A stretch of DNA of 51,896 nucleotides from Tabrizicola sp. (GCA_025458105.1 JALOTD010000006.1:1-51896), one strand, 5' to 3'; counted from the stretch's first letter, positions 26,329 to 35,544 are shown. Notes: a model not told the origin generated them from the letters alone. Program-made: numbers and translations.

Positions 26329-27666
26329 TCAGACCGCCTGCTGCCGGATCGTCTGGATCAGCGACATGCGGGCAGCAGCGTAACCGTCGACCGCTCCTCC
26401 GCGCCGCGCGGTCCGGTCAGACAGAAGGGAACACGCCGCATCAGCATAACCGCCCCGCAGCGCCGCCTCGATGGTAATGCGGTCGAAGACATCGCGCTGC
26501 GCATGGCTGCCGCCAATCTGTTGCAGATCGGCACGGCCCGCGCGCAGGTGCATGAAGGCCACGGGATAGTCGCCCGCAGCAAAGGCCTGCAACCCCTGCG
26601 CCACATGCAGGCCGGGGTGCGCGATCACGGTCTGAGCTTCGCTGACTGCGGGGGCGCCAGCCCGCATCCGGGCAATGAGACCGACCGCCGCAGTTTGCCG
26701 GTCGCCACCACAGAGCGCCAGCATGTAGTGCAGATCGGCGAAGGCAAGGCAGCCATCGGTCGCGCGGTGTTCCGACAGATCGGCCAGTTCGTCCCACCGG
26801 TTGCCGACATCGACACCCTCCAGCTCAAGCCGAGCCAGAAGCGAAGCGCCGTTCGCGATATCGCGGTAGTCGTCGGTTCGATCCGCCCGGATGTCGCTGT
26901 CATAAAGCGCCAGCGCCGCCGCGTGATCGCCAAGGTCAAGATGCATCAGCGCGCGATGCCACCAGACGTGAAACCGGAAGTTGTTGCAATGCGCCCAAGA
27001 TGCCTCGCGACCAATCAGCCAGTCCAGTCCGGCCTCTGCGCGTCCGGTCATGTCGAAGACATGCGCCACGGCGTGCAGGCCCCAGGCGTCGTCAGGGGCC
27101 AAAGCCACACCCTCGCGCCCCGTCCGCTCGGCCAGATCATATTCGCCGGTCTCTTCCAGCGTGAAAGCATGGCAGCCAAGAAGATAACCGCGCGCGGGAT
27201 GATCGTTCCAGGCGGAAGCGACGCCCTCGACCGAGGCGCGCATCGCCTTCGGCCGACCCATCACGAAGTGGATTGCCTGAATCATCTTCATCGCCAGCGC
27301 GTCTCGCGGCTCCATCGTCAGCACGACTTGCAGCCGCGCCGCAGCACGTGTGGGACGACCGGTCAGCCAGTCGCCCAACGCATGCACGAAGGCCATTTCG
27401 CGCATGGTCGCCGGGGCTGAGGACAGGGCGGCAGCATAGGCCTGGCGGGCGACCTCGACCATCTCAGCGCGGCCCAGAAGCAGGCAGGACAAGCCCCGCA
27501 CCGCCTGTCCCAACGCAAAATCAGGTGCCGCAGCCAAGACACGGTTCAAATCAGGGCCGGTGCTGGCCGCATGAGAGAGGATGCCCCGGATGACCCTGTT
27601 CCAGTCGCCGATCCCGCCCGAGGGCAAAGAGGTTGGTATTCCGCTCAGGTCATCGGACAACGGCAT
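26329..27666 (-). CDS. TTC38-like tetratricopeptide-repeat protein
   Basis: This soluble, helical protein of 445 residues has TPR-like repeats. The stretch LHAVAHVFDMTGRAEAGLDWL followed by NNFRFHVWWHRALMHLDLGDHAAALALYD is characteristic of bacterial relatives of human TTC38. Its function is unknown. ATG 27666 is preferred over a start at 27705 because AAAGG lies about 8 nt upstream and family-like sequence begins there. It is 1 nt from opgC, implying co-translation with the glucan genes. Beside it upstream is the TPP enzyme, with a 133-nt gap that could carry the operon promoter. Confidence 0.8.
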   Translation of the reverse strand: MPLSDDLSGIPTSLPSGGIGDWNRVIRGILSHAASTGPDLNRVLAAAPDFALGQAVRGLSCLLLGRAEMVEVARQAYAAALSSAPATMREMAFVHALGDWLTGRPTRAAARLQVVLTMEPRDALAMKMIQAIHFVMGRPKAMRASVEGVASAWNDHPARGYLLGCHAFTLEETGEYDLAERTGREGVALAPDDAWGLHAVAHVFDMTGRAEAGLDWLIGREASWAHCNNFRFHVWWHRALMHLDLGDHAAALALYDSDIRADRTDDYRDIANGASLLARLELEGVDVGNRWDELADLSEHRATDGCLAFADLHYMLALCGGDRQTAAVGLIARMRAGAPAVSEAQTVIAHPGLHVAQGLQAFAAGDYPVAFMHLRAGRADLQQIGGSHAQRDVFDRITIEAALRGGYADAACSLLSDRTARRGGAVDGYAAARMSLIQTIRQQAV

Positions 27667-27799
27667 GGCACAACCTTTCGCATCGTGGGGCCGGTGCAGC
27701 GTCACGGGCCGTCGCGGTGCGGTTCGCGGAAGGCTTTGCGTTCGTTACAACTGTCGGGATTTGTGATCGACCCTTCACGCAAGCGTTATCGGCGCGCGG

Positions 27800-29410
27800 T
27801 CAGAAGGCCCCGTCATAGGCCCGTCGCGGGATATGCGCCGCGATCAGGGTAAAGTGGTCGCGGGTGAGAGCCGCTTGCGCCTCGCGCATCAGGGCCGCGC
27901 TGTCACGGACATCAACGCCATGTCCGCCGAATGCCTGGGCCAACGCCGCAAAATCGGTGCCGCGACCTAGCCCGCCAAAATCGACGCCCAGATTGGGGCG
28001 CTGGCTGGCGCGCTGCTTCATCTCGATCAGGGTCAGGCTTTGATCGACAAGCACGCAGATCACGATGGGCAGGCGCTGCTCGGCCAGAGTGGCCAGTTCG
28101 CCCGCCCCCATTTCAAGCCCCGCATCGCCGACAAAAGCCAGAACGGGGGAACCCGGGCGGCCGAGCCGTGCGCCGGCAGCCAGTGGCACGGCGCAAGCCA
28201 TGGTGCACAGGCCCGAGGATTGCAGCATCAGGCGCGGGGCGGGGCAGTTCCACATCTGACTGACAAGGATCCGATGCGCGCCGGAATCGGCGGTTACGAC
28301 GGTTTCGGGCGGCATGGCCTGGCGCAAAGTTGCAAAGACGGCGTGCGGGCCCCAGTCGCCCGTGCCCGCGAAGGCCGCCCTCAGCGCAGCGCGGGCAGAA
28401 GCGGGCTCACTGTCCGTCCAGCGTGGCGGGGCGGAATGGGCCAGGGCCTGTAACGTCAGCGCAAGGTCACCGATCAGCGGCAGGTCGGCCCGGTGCATGC
28501 CGTGGCTGCGTGGGGCGGGTGCGATATCGATCACCTGCTGCGAGAGAGCGAACGGATTGCGCCAGCCGATCCGCATCTCGATCGGGTCGTAGCCGAGCAG
28601 AAGCAAGGCGTCGGCCTGGGCAATCAGAGGCATCAGGATACGGTCGGCCTTGGGAGAAAGACCCGCCGCACCCAGGCACAAGCTGTCGGACTCGGGCATC
28701 AGGCCCTTGCCCTTGTAGGTGGTGATCAGCGGAATGCCATGCGCCCGGCAGAATTCAGTGATCGCGGGGCCCGCGGCCTCGTTCACGGCATCGACACCGG
28801 CAATGGCCAAGGGCCTTTTCGCCCCAACGAGGGCGGCACGTGCGCGATCCAAAGCCTCGCTCGAAGGAAGGCCCCCAGTTGCAGCCCAGACGGCACAGGG
28901 AGCCTCGGCCGCAAGCCCTTCGGCCACGCCGATCGGAACATCGACATGCACTGGCCCGGGCTGACCCGAGGTCGCGAGCGCGATGGCCTTGGCCATGCCT
29001 GCCGCCACCGCACCGGGCGCAAGGCGGAAGCTCCCTTTGACCACGGGGCGCAGAAGCGCCTGATGGTCAAAGACCTGATGCGTGTAGGTTTCGGCCTCGG
29101 CGGCATCGATGCAGCCGGTCAGAAAGACCAAGGGTACCCGGTCCTGCATCGCGTTGGCCACCACGTTCACAGCATTGGCCACACCCGGCCCAAGTGTTGC
29201 CACCAGAACCGGCAGGGCGCCCGTCATGTGCCACAACCCCTCGGCCATGAAGCCGCCGCCGTTTTCGTGCTTGACCAGGACAAAGCGCAGCCCCGCAGCA
29301 TCAAGCCCCTGAATCAGGGCCAGCACCTCGCCGCCTGGGATGCCGAAGGCATGGGTGGCCCCTGCCCCGGCCAGCGCAAGCCCGATGATTTCCGCGCCCG
29401 TTGTCGTCAT
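27800..29410 (-). CDS. Thiamine-diphosphate enzyme, acetolactate-synthase-like
   Basis: The 536-residue protein has the three-domain ALS/pyruvate-decarboxylase architecture. The activating Glu lies in VKHENGGGFMAEG. The C-terminal ThDP/metal motif is GDAGLEMG followed by VLVDQSL, where the usual pattern is GDG...NN, so both ends of the motif are modified. It is not a clear oxalyl-CoA decarboxylase or a biosynthetic IlvB. It overlaps the CoA-transferase gene upstream by 4 nt. The pairing suggests decarboxylation or carboligation of a 2-oxo acid or acyl-CoA, which is inference. Confidence 0.82.
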   Translation of the reverse strand: MTTTGAEIIGLALAGAGATHAFGIPGGEVLALIQGLDAAGLRFVLVKHENGGGFMAEGLWHMTGALPVLVATLGPGVANAVNVVANAMQDRVPLVFLTGCIDAAEAETYTHQVFDHQALLRPVVKGSFRLAPGAVAAGMAKAIALATSGQPGPVHVDVPIGVAEGLAAEAPCAVWAATGGLPSSEALDRARAALVGAKRPLAIAGVDAVNEAAGPAITEFCRAHGIPLITTYKGKGLMPESDSLCLGAAGLSPKADRILMPLIAQADALLLLGYDPIEMRIGWRNPFALSQQVIDIAPAPRSHGMHRADLPLIGDLALTLQALAHSAPPRWTDSEPASARAALRAAFAGTGDWGPHAVFATLRQAMPPETVVTADSGAHRILVSQMWNCPAPRLMLQSSGLCTMACAVPLAAGARLGRPGSPVLAFVGDAGLEMGAGELATLAEQRLPIVICVLVDQSLTLIEMKQRASQRPNLGVDFGGLGRGTDFAALAQAFGGHGVDVRDSAALMREAQAALTRDHFTLIAAHIPRRAYDGAF

Positions 29411-30654
29411 GGCCCCACCTCCCCGCCGATCACGCCCGCCTCGGCCAGTGCCGCAAGCTCTTCCCCCGTCAGGCCCAGGGATTGTGCCAGTACCCGACCG
29501 GTATCGGCCCCAAGCGCTGGCGGCGGCCTGTCATGGGTGACAGGGGTACGCGAGAACTTCAACGGGTTGCCGATCAATGCGACCGGATCGCCAGAGGCAA
29601 GCGTCATCTCGACCCGCATGCCACGCGCGGCGACCTGGGGGCTGGCAAAGACCTGGGCAAGGTCATGGACCGGCCCGGCTGGCACACCTGACGCCTCGCA
29701 GGCCGTCAGCCAATCCTGCGCCGTCCGCCCCGCTGTCAGCGCAGCAAGCAGCGGGATCAGCACGTCACGGTTGCGCACCCGGTCAGCATTGCGGGCAAAT
29801 CGCGCATCGTTGGCCAGGCCCGGTGCACCTGCAAGCGCGACAAAGCGGGCAAACTGGGCATCGTTGCCGATAGCCAGGATGAAGGTCCCGTCGCTGGCCG
29901 GAAACGTGCCGTAGGGCACGATGGTCGGATGGTCGTTGCCGCGCCGGGGCGGCACCTGCCCGTCGGTCAGGAAGGCGACGCCCTGATTGACCAGCATCGC
30001 CACCTGCGCATCCATCAATGCAAGGTCGATCTCTTGCCCAAGCCCCGAGGCATCCCGCGCCCGAAGCGCCGCGAGGATCCCAACCGTCGCATACATGCCG
30101 CACATGAGATCCGCGATCCCGACTCCTGCCTTCAGCGCTGGTCCCTCGGGCAGACCGGTCAGGCTCATCAGCCCCCCCTCGCCCTGCACCAGAAAGTCAT
30201 AACCTGCCCGGTGCGCGTTCGGCCCGGTCTGACCAAAGCCAGAGATCGCGCACCAGATCAGCCGGGGGTTCCTGGCAGCAAGGCTTGCATAGTCAAGCCC
30301 GTAGCGCGCAAGGTCGCCGGGCTTGAAGTTCTCGACCACGACATCCGACGCAAGGGCCAGCGCGCGGATGATCTCCTGCCCGCGCGGATCGGCGATATTG
30401 ACCGCGACCGACTGTTTGCCGCGGTTGGCCGCAAGGAAATACGCACTTGGCCCTTCGCCTCCATGCAGGAAAGGCGGGCCCCAGCCGCGGGTATCATCAC
30501 CCCTATCAGGACGCTCGATCTTGATGACATCGGCCCCGAGGTCGGCCAGAAGCTGGGTCGCCGTCGGCCCGGCCAGGATGCGCGACAGGTCAAGAACGCG
30601 CAGTCCCGAAAGGGCCTGCGCGCGTGCCGCCGGAAAGGGGGCTTGGCCGGTCAC
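29407..30654 (-). CDS. CaiB/BaiF family III CoA-transferase
   Basis: The 415-residue protein has the N-terminal GLRVLDLSRILAGPTATQLLADLGADVIKIE typical of the family in two consecutive blocks. The catalytic Asp lies in VGIADLMCGMYA. Family III enzymes move CoA between organic acids (formyl/oxalyl, carnitine and others). The start is GTG at 30654, 4 nt after the YHS-gene stop. No strong ribosome-binding site is visible, so expression may depend on translation of the upstream gene. The 3' end overlaps the TPP-enzyme gene by 4 nt. Confidence 0.9.
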   Translation of the reverse strand: MTGQAPFPAARAQALSGLRVLDLSRILAGPTATQLLADLGADVIKIERPDRGDDTRGWGPPFLHGGEGPSAYFLAANRGKQSVAVNIADPRGQEIIRALALASDVVVENFKPGDLARYGLDYASLAARNPRLIWCAISGFGQTGPNAHRAGYDFLVQGEGGLMSLTGLPEGPALKAGVGIADLMCGMYATVGILAALRARDASGLGQEIDLALMDAQVAMLVNQGVAFLTDGQVPPRRGNDHPTIVPYGTFPASDGTFILAIGNDAQFARFVALAGAPGLANDARFARNADRVRNRDVLIPLLAALTAGRTAQDWLTACEASGVPAGPVHDLAQVFASPQVAARGMRVEMTLASGDPVALIGNPLKFSRTPVTHDRPPPALGADTGRVLAQSLGLTGEELAALAEAGVIGGEVGP

Positions 30655-30658
30655 TGTG

Positions 30659-31177
30659 TCACTGGACCGGCGCTTCTGAGGCGAAGTTCGGGATCTTGTC
30701 CGTTGAGGCCGCCGCCGATTCCAGCCCGCCCCAGTTCTTTTCCGACTTCTTCAGGTTGCCGGGAATGTCTTCCTCCCAGAAGCCCACGACGTTCTTGGTG
30801 ATGTTGAGGTAAAGCTTGCCGTCCACGATCCGCCACAGCGTCGGATTGCCGGGGACCTTGCCGCCCTTTGCCACGCCATAGGCGCAATGTCCGTCATATT
30901 GCGGCACGAAGGCCGCAGGGTCGGCAAGAAACCGGTCGCGGTTGGCTTCGGTCGCAAAGGCAAAGGTCGCACCGTTGTACTCGGCAGTGATGGCACTGCT
31001 TCCAGGCAAGGGAGATTGCTGCGGCTGGCCGATCTTGGACTGCGGCAGGTCGAAATAGGACACAACATCATAGCCCGATACGGCAAAGCCGGTCTTGTCG
31101 ACATACTGGTCGCCGGCAAAGGCCGAGCCGATCATTCCGGCGGTGAAGGCGAGGGCAAGGGCAGTCATCTTGAACAT
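30659..31177 (-). CDS. Exported YHS-domain protein
   Basis: The 172-residue protein has a Sec signal peptide (residues 1-21). Its YHS-type pattern is SGYDVVSYFDLPQSKIG, then YNGATFAFATEANRDRFLADP, then PQYDGHCAYGVAKGG, ending in GKLYLNI. YHS domains are thought to bind metals, and the exported single-domain forms have no assigned role. It has a strong AGGAGA ribosome-binding site. Only 4 nt separate it from the CoA-transferase gene, an odd partner for a periplasmic protein. Confidence 0.88.
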   Translation of the reverse strand: MFKMTALALAFTAGMIGSAFAGDQYVDKTGFAVSGYDVVSYFDLPQSKIGQPQQSPLPGSSAITAEYNGATFAFATEANRDRFLADPAAFVPQYDGHCAYGVAKGGKVPGNPTLWRIVDGKLYLNITKNVVGFWEEDIPGNLKKSEKNWGGLESAAASTDKIPNFASEAPVQ

Positions 31178-31272
31178 GGGGTTCTCCTGTGGTTGGCAGG
31201 TGCCTCTTCGCGGGTCGGGCGCCCAGAGTTACCGGCATGTCAACCTGGTCGCGTGGACGTGATCGCCGCCGG

Positions 31273-32112
31273 TCAGGGAGAAAGCTGCCTTGCCACAGCC
31301 TTGCAGATCGCATCCTGCTGCAAAGCCATGAACTTCTGTGCTGCAGCTTCGGTCGGGTGGTAGGGGTCCTTCACCTTTCCGGACGCGTGCCGCCGGAAGT
31401 TAGCGGCGTTGCCCATGTTCTCGGCTACTGTCTCTGGGGTAAAGCCGGGGACAAAGCTGCACTGGCGGCCCGCCTTGGCAAAAGCCGCCTCGATATGGTC
31501 CTGCGCCTTCTGCCGCTGGCGGACGGATTTCTCGCCGAAAGGCGGGGCCGAGGTCATGAAGATGCAGGGCTGCCCTTCCGGCAGATCGGCCAGAAAGGAA
31601 CGCACATCCTGCAAGGCCGCTTCGGGATTGTCGGCCCAGCGGTCCGTGGCATTGCCCATCAGGAACATCAGCACCAGATCGGGCTGGTAGTAGCCATCAT
31701 GAAACACCGCCTCCAATGGCGAGCGTTCGGGAGCACAGAACTGGAATTGCTCACCCTGGCCAATCTGGACATACGGGTTTTCCCCTTGTGAAAGCGAGCC
31801 GTATACCCCGGCATTCACCTTCCATTTCGGATCGACATCGCAGATCGCCCCTTTTGCCGCCTTCCCTTTCGAGGTCCAGGACAACAGCGTGCTCGAGCGC
31901 ACCCCGATCACGCCGACCGTCACGTCCGATGCCAGACCGCAACTGCCACTCAGCCGGGCGAACAAGTCGACAAAGGCCTTTCCGGCCCCGAAGGAAAGCT
32001 GCGAGTCGCCCAGGACCAGAATATCCGGGGCGCCGCGCACTTCCGCTTGCGCAACCGGGACCAAGCTCGCTGCAAGGAACGCCGCAGCGATCATCATGGC
32101 GGCTGACTGCAC
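31273..32112 (-). CDS. Exported SGNH/GDSL-type hydrolase
   Basis: The 279-residue protein has a signal peptide (residues 1 to about 23). Block I is GDSQLSFG with nucleophile Ser37, a central block is MGNATDRW, and Asp249/His252 lie in DPYHPTEAA. SGNH enzymes are esterases or acyl modifiers of cell-surface glycans. A GTG at 32112 with AAGGGAAA upstream appears to be the start. ATG codons at residues 6-7 are alternatives and leave the signal peptide intact. A 95-nt gap separates it from the YHS gene, so co-transcription is uncertain. Confidence 0.85.
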   Translation of the reverse strand: MQSAAMMIAAAFLAASLVPVAQAEVRGAPDILVLGDSQLSFGAGKAFVDLFARLSGSCGLASDVTVGVIGVRSSTLLSWTSKGKAAKGAICDVDPKWKVNAGVYGSLSQGENPYVQIGQGEQFQFCAPERSPLEAVFHDGYYQPDLVLMFLMGNATDRWADNPEAALQDVRSFLADLPEGQPCIFMTSAPPFGEKSVRQRQKAQDHIEAAFAKAGRQCSFVPGFTPETVAENMGNAANFRRHASGKVKDPYHPTEAAAQKFMALQQDAICKAVARQLSP

Positions 32113-32847
32113 TCTGCTTTCCCTTCATTTCGCTTCATATCGACCAATCCGGTGTCCGTTCGGCGGGCATTGCGTCTTGTTACAGGCCGTTTTGGGATTT
32201 GTGCCTTCCGAACCCATGCAAAGGGCCAGAGGGATCGCACGTCTCGCTTCTTCCTTGCCGAAGATGACGACGTCCTTGATCAGATGGGACTGGTCGCAGC
32301 CTTCTCGACCCACGCAAATCCGGGGAGTGTGGCGCGGGCATTGGGCAAGGGCGCAAACCGAACTGCCCTACCGCCGGGCCAAGCCTTTGTCGGCCGGCGA
32401 AACGATCCCCCGCAAGGCAGCTCAAGGCTTGGTGAGGCGGACGAACATCTACGGGTCCAGCGAAGCGCCGATCCTTTCTTCCCTCACAGCGCAAAGGCGA
32501 ACTGGACGTTCGAGCGGGTAACTTCGCAAACGCGAAGCGGGGCTTTGCGTTCACGAAAGCCGTTAAGGGCGTCCGCGCCAATGAAACTGACTTTGGCAGG
32601 CATGGGCCATGATACCACGGGTTCGTTCAGCGCAGGCGTGTCATGTTTGAACCCATTTCCCTACCTACCGTACCCCTAGTGGCGAAGTGCTCAGGTTGGG
32701 CGCTGATTTTCTTAAACGTTTTCCGCACCTTGAAAGATATGCACTGAACTTTTCCAGTCGAGAGGTTAGCAGATTACTGCCCCCGATAGACCGCTTGCGG
32801 GCCAGATGGCGGCAGAGTCTGTGCTGAGTGCCGACCGCACTACCCAC
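32113..32847. other. Intergenic stretch without a supported gene
   Basis: The open frames here are short or lack any recognisable domain. A compact inverted-repeat cluster lies at 32522-32550: CTTCGC/GCGAAG, and AACGCGAAGC against GCTTTGCGTT with one mismatch. It has no T-tract. It could be structured RNA or a decayed repeat. I see no promoter motif that I would defend. Confidence 0.4.
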
Positions 32848-32880
32848 GAAAACAACGGAAACATCCGGCTGCGGCCGGAT
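32848..32880 (-). terminator. Rho-independent-type terminator downstream of tRNA-Ser
   Basis: On the minus strand, ATCCGGC (32880-32874) pairs with GCCGGAT (32869-32863) around a 4-nt loop. A T-rich run, GTTTCCGTTGTTTTC, follows. It begins 27 nt after the tRNA 3' end, a suitable place to end the tRNA transcript. Confidence 0.65.
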
Positions 32881-32906
32881 CGGGAGAACGCTTTCGCGAG
32901 GGTGAT

Positions 32907-32996
32907 TGGCGGAGGAGGTGGGATTCGAACCCACGGCAGGGTTACCCCTGCGTCGGTTTTCAAGACCGGTGCGATAGACCACTCCGCCACTCCTCC
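32907..32996 (-). tRNA. tRNA-Ser (anticodon UGA)
   Basis: The minus strand gives a complete class-II tRNA. Its acceptor is GGAGGAG (32996-32990) pairing with CTCCTCC (32917-32911), with discriminator G and an encoded CCA at 32909-32907. The anticodon loop is CTTGAAA with anticodon TGA. A long variable arm (CGCAGGGGTAACCCTGC) and the T-loop GTTCGAATC are also visible. The variable arm and UGA anticodon identify serine. No integrase or direct repeat suggests its use as an integration site here. Confidence 0.97.
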
Positions 32997-33241
32997 GACG
33001 CTGGACGGCATACGCGGCAGCAGATGATTCTGAAAGCGGCAGCAGGAGGCGATTTCCGCTGATCGTGAGCGGGGGGGCAAGCCTCGGGCCTTTCCACCGG
33101 GACGGGAAGCCGGTATGATATGCCAAAGGCAGGCGTAACTGGATCGGATAAGGGGCAGAACACATGCCCGGGTGCGTGCACCGCCGGCCAGACAGGAACC
33201 AAAGCGCGGCATATCAGACCGCGCGACTTTGAGGGCGGAAG
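32997..33241. promoter_or_regulatory. Divergent promoter region between tRNA-Ser and the SPOR gene
   Basis: The 245-nt gap separates the minus-strand tRNA from the plus-strand SPOR lipoprotein gene and must contain promoters for both. I cannot assign -35/-10 boxes with confidence. Open frames crossing it look non-coding. Confidence 0.35.
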
Positions 33242-34375
33242 ATGGCAAGAGCAGCACTTCGTCAGATCATTTTCGGTCTTGCGGCAACCGGGCTCGTTTC
33301 AGCCTGCGTCGACAGTGGCGGGACCACCACAGGGGGGGCGACGGCAGGCCTTGTCGCAGGCCCGACCCGTGGCGGCGGGACCCAGGATGTCGAGTCGCCA
33401 GATGTCTTTCAGGTGACCGACAGCGCACTTTGGGATGGCCGGCCCTCGCTCGGCGGCATCTGGGTTGCCTCGCCCGACGTGGTCGATCCCGAACGTGTGG
33501 TCATGTTCAACCCGGCGACGGGCAAATCGGTGAACGGCGCACTGTTCCGCCGCGAACGCGAGAACCCGGGCCCGGCCCTGCAGCTTTCGTCTGATGCGGC
33601 AGAGGCTTTGGGGATCCTTGCGGGCCAACCGACCGAGATTCAAGTGACCGCTTTGCGCCGGGTAGAACCGGAAGCCCCGGCCGAAGCTGATCCCTTGGCA
33701 GAGACAGAGGGTGCAACAGCGACGGATGAAACCGCCCCCGAAGGCACAGCGGATCCAGCGGCCACCGAGGCCGCGGCCATCGCGGCTGCGGCGCTGGACG
33801 CAACCGGGGCCACGGTCGACGGCGCCGCAGAGGCTGCCGATGCCACGGCGGCGGCGGTGACCGAACCACCGAAACGCAAGACCTGGAAGGAACGTCGTGC
33901 CGAGGCCAAGGCCAAGCGCGAGGCCGAAAAGGCCGCAAAGGCCGCCGCTGAGGCGGCGGCAGAAGGGCTTCCAGTGGCCGAAGGTGATCCCACGGCCACC
34001 GCACCCACCGCCGAAAGTGCTGATCCCGGCACGATTGAAACCGCTCCGCTGGATGCCCGCGCCCCCGAGGTCGCCGCAGAAGAAAAGCCGAATCCCGCAG
34101 GGGCAGAGGTCGCAGCGGCTCCTGCAGCGGCAGCCCCCGTTGCGCCTGCCCCGGTCGCAACCGGAGCAGCGCGCCCGATCCAGATCGCATCCTTCTCCAA
34201 AGAGGAAAACGCCCAGCGCGCCGTCGATGCACTCGCCAAGATCGGCATAACCGCTCAGCCGCAGAAATCCGAACGCGGCGGCAAGGCGGTTTGGGGCGTC
34301 GTCGCCTTCGGCGATGCAGCCCTCCTCGCAAAGATCAAGGATGCGGGCTTCGCCGACGCTTATTTCCTGCAATGA
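33242..34375 (+). CDS. SPOR-domain lipoprotein (RlpA/DedD-like C-terminus)
   Basis: The 377-residue protein has a lipoprotein signal (FGLAATGLVSAC, lipobox LVSAC). A long Ala/Glu/Pro-rich, probably disordered linker spans about residues 130-300. A C-terminal SPOR domain (about 308-377) contains PIQIASFSKEENAQRAVDAL and ends ADAYFLQ. SPOR domains bind denuded peptidoglycan at the septum. The gene lies 14 nt before the D-Ala-D-Ala carboxypeptidase gene dacA, consistent with a cell-wall role. The linker is rich in short repeats and hard to align. Confidence 0.88.
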   Translation: MARAALRQIIFGLAATGLVSACVDSGGTTTGGATAGLVAGPTRGGGTQDVESPDVFQVTDSALWDGRPSLGGIWVASPDVVDPERVVMFNPATGKSVNGALFRRERENPGPALQLSSDAAEALGILAGQPTEIQVTALRRVEPEAPAEADPLAETEGATATDETAPEGTADPAATEAAAIAAAALDATGATVDGAAEAADATAAAVTEPPKRKTWKERRAEAKAKREAEKAAKAAAEAAAEGLPVAEGDPTATAPTAESADPGTIETAPLDARAPEVAAEEKPNPAGAEVAAAPAAAAPVAPAPVATGAARPIQIASFSKEENAQRAVDALAKIGITAQPQKSERGGKAVWGVVAFGDAALLAKIKDAGFADAYFLQ

Positions 34376-34389
34376 CCTGAAGACCTGCC

Positions 34390-35544
34390 ATGACCCACGC
34401 TTTTCGCCCTCTTGTCCTGCTTGTTGCGCTCCTGTTGGCGGCCCTGCCCGCCCGCGCTTTCGAGACAACCGCAACGGCAGCCTGGGTCTATGACATGTCG
34501 ACCCAGACCGTGCTGATGGACAAGAACGCGGATACCCCCCTGCCCCCGGCCTCGATGTCAAAGCTGATGACGATCCTCATGCTGTTCGAGGCGCTGCGCG
34601 ACGGTCGGGTGACGATGGAAACCGAGTTCGCCGTCTCGTCCCGCGCCAAGGCGATGGGTGGCTCGACCATGTTCCTGCAGGAAACCGACCGTCCCACGGT
34701 CAACGAGTTGATCCATGGCATGATCATCAACTCGGGCAACGATGCCTGCGTCGTCGTGGCCGAAGGTCTCGCCGGGACCGAAGAGGCGTTTTCCGCCCAG
34801 ATGACCGAACGCGCCAAGGCCCTGGGGATGATGAACTCATTCTTTGCGAATTCTTCGGGCTGGCCTGCCCCCGATCACCGCATGTCGATGCGCGATCTGG
34901 GCATCCTTGCCCAGCATCTGATCGAGGATTTCCCGGAATACTACCCGATCTTTGCCGAGACCGAGTTCAACTACAAAGACCGCGCCCCGGCGAATGCCCG
35001 CAACCGCAACCCGCTCTTGGAACTGGGCGTCGGGGCTGACGGGCTGAAGACCGGACATACGCAAGAGGCCGGCTACGGCCTGGTCGGCAGTGCCAAGCAG
35101 GGCGACCGCCGGGTCATCTTCGTGATCACCGGGCTTGCCAGCGAACAGGCCCGCGCCGAGGAATCCGAGCGCATCGTCGCCTGGGCCTTCCGGCAGTTCT
35201 CGGAAAAGACCGTCGCGCGCACCGGCATCCGCATTGCCGAGGCCGAAGTGCATCTGGGCGACGCCGATACGGTCGGGCTGGTCCCGGCGGCCGATGTGCG
35301 GCTTCTGGTGCCTGCGCTGGTGCAGAACAGTGTGACGGCCGAGGTCGTCTACAATGGCCCGCTGTCCGCGCCCATCGCCCAGGGCGCGCCCGTGGCCGAA
35401 CTGATCGTCCATGTCCCCGACTTGCCTGACCGCCGCTTTCCGTTGGTGGCCGAAGCCAGCGTCGGCAACGCTGGCTTCGTCAAGCGCCTGACAACAGCGG
35501 CACAGGCGCTCTATGACCGCTATCTCGGATCGCCGGCCACCTGA
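34390..35544 (+). CDS. dacA: D-alanyl-D-alanine carboxypeptidase (PBP5/6 type)
   Basis: The 384-residue protein has a signal peptide (residues 1-23). The three serine-transpeptidase motifs are present: Ser55-x-x-Lys58 in PASMSKL, Ser115-Gly-Asn117 in NSGND and Lys220-Thr-Gly in LKTGHT. The C-terminal PBP5-associated beta domain runs from about residue 275. Such enzymes trim the terminal D-Ala from peptidoglycan pentapeptides in the periplasm. The stop TGA is directly followed by the tmk ATG, so the two genes form one transcript. Confidence 0.95.
   Translation: MTHAFRPLVLLVALLLAALPARAFETTATAAWVYDMSTQTVLMDKNADTPLPPASMSKLMTILMLFEALRDGRVTMETEFAVSSRAKAMGGSTMFLQETDRPTVNELIHGMIINSGNDACVVVAEGLAGTEEAFSAQMTERAKALGMMNSFFANSSGWPAPDHRMSMRDLGILAQHLIEDFPEYYPIFAETEFNYKDRAPANARNRNPLLELGVGADGLKTGHTQEAGYGLVGSAKQGDRRVIFVITGLASEQARAEESERIVAWAFRQFSEKTVARTGIRIAEAEVHLGDADTVGLVPAADVRLLVPALVQNSVTAEVVYNGPLSAPIAQGAPVAELIVHVPDLPDRRFPLVAEASVGNAGFVKRLTTAAQALYDRYLGSPAT

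Noticed and set aside
27800-30654. Oxalate degradation pair (formyl-CoA transferase plus oxalyl-CoA decarboxylase)
   Set aside because: The TPP enzyme resembles the acetolactate-synthase side of the family more than oxalyl-CoA decarboxylase, and its cofactor motif is modified.
32907-32996. tRNA-Ser as an integration site for a mobile element
   Set aside because: No integrase, no direct repeat of the tRNA 3' end and no phage-like genes are present nearby.
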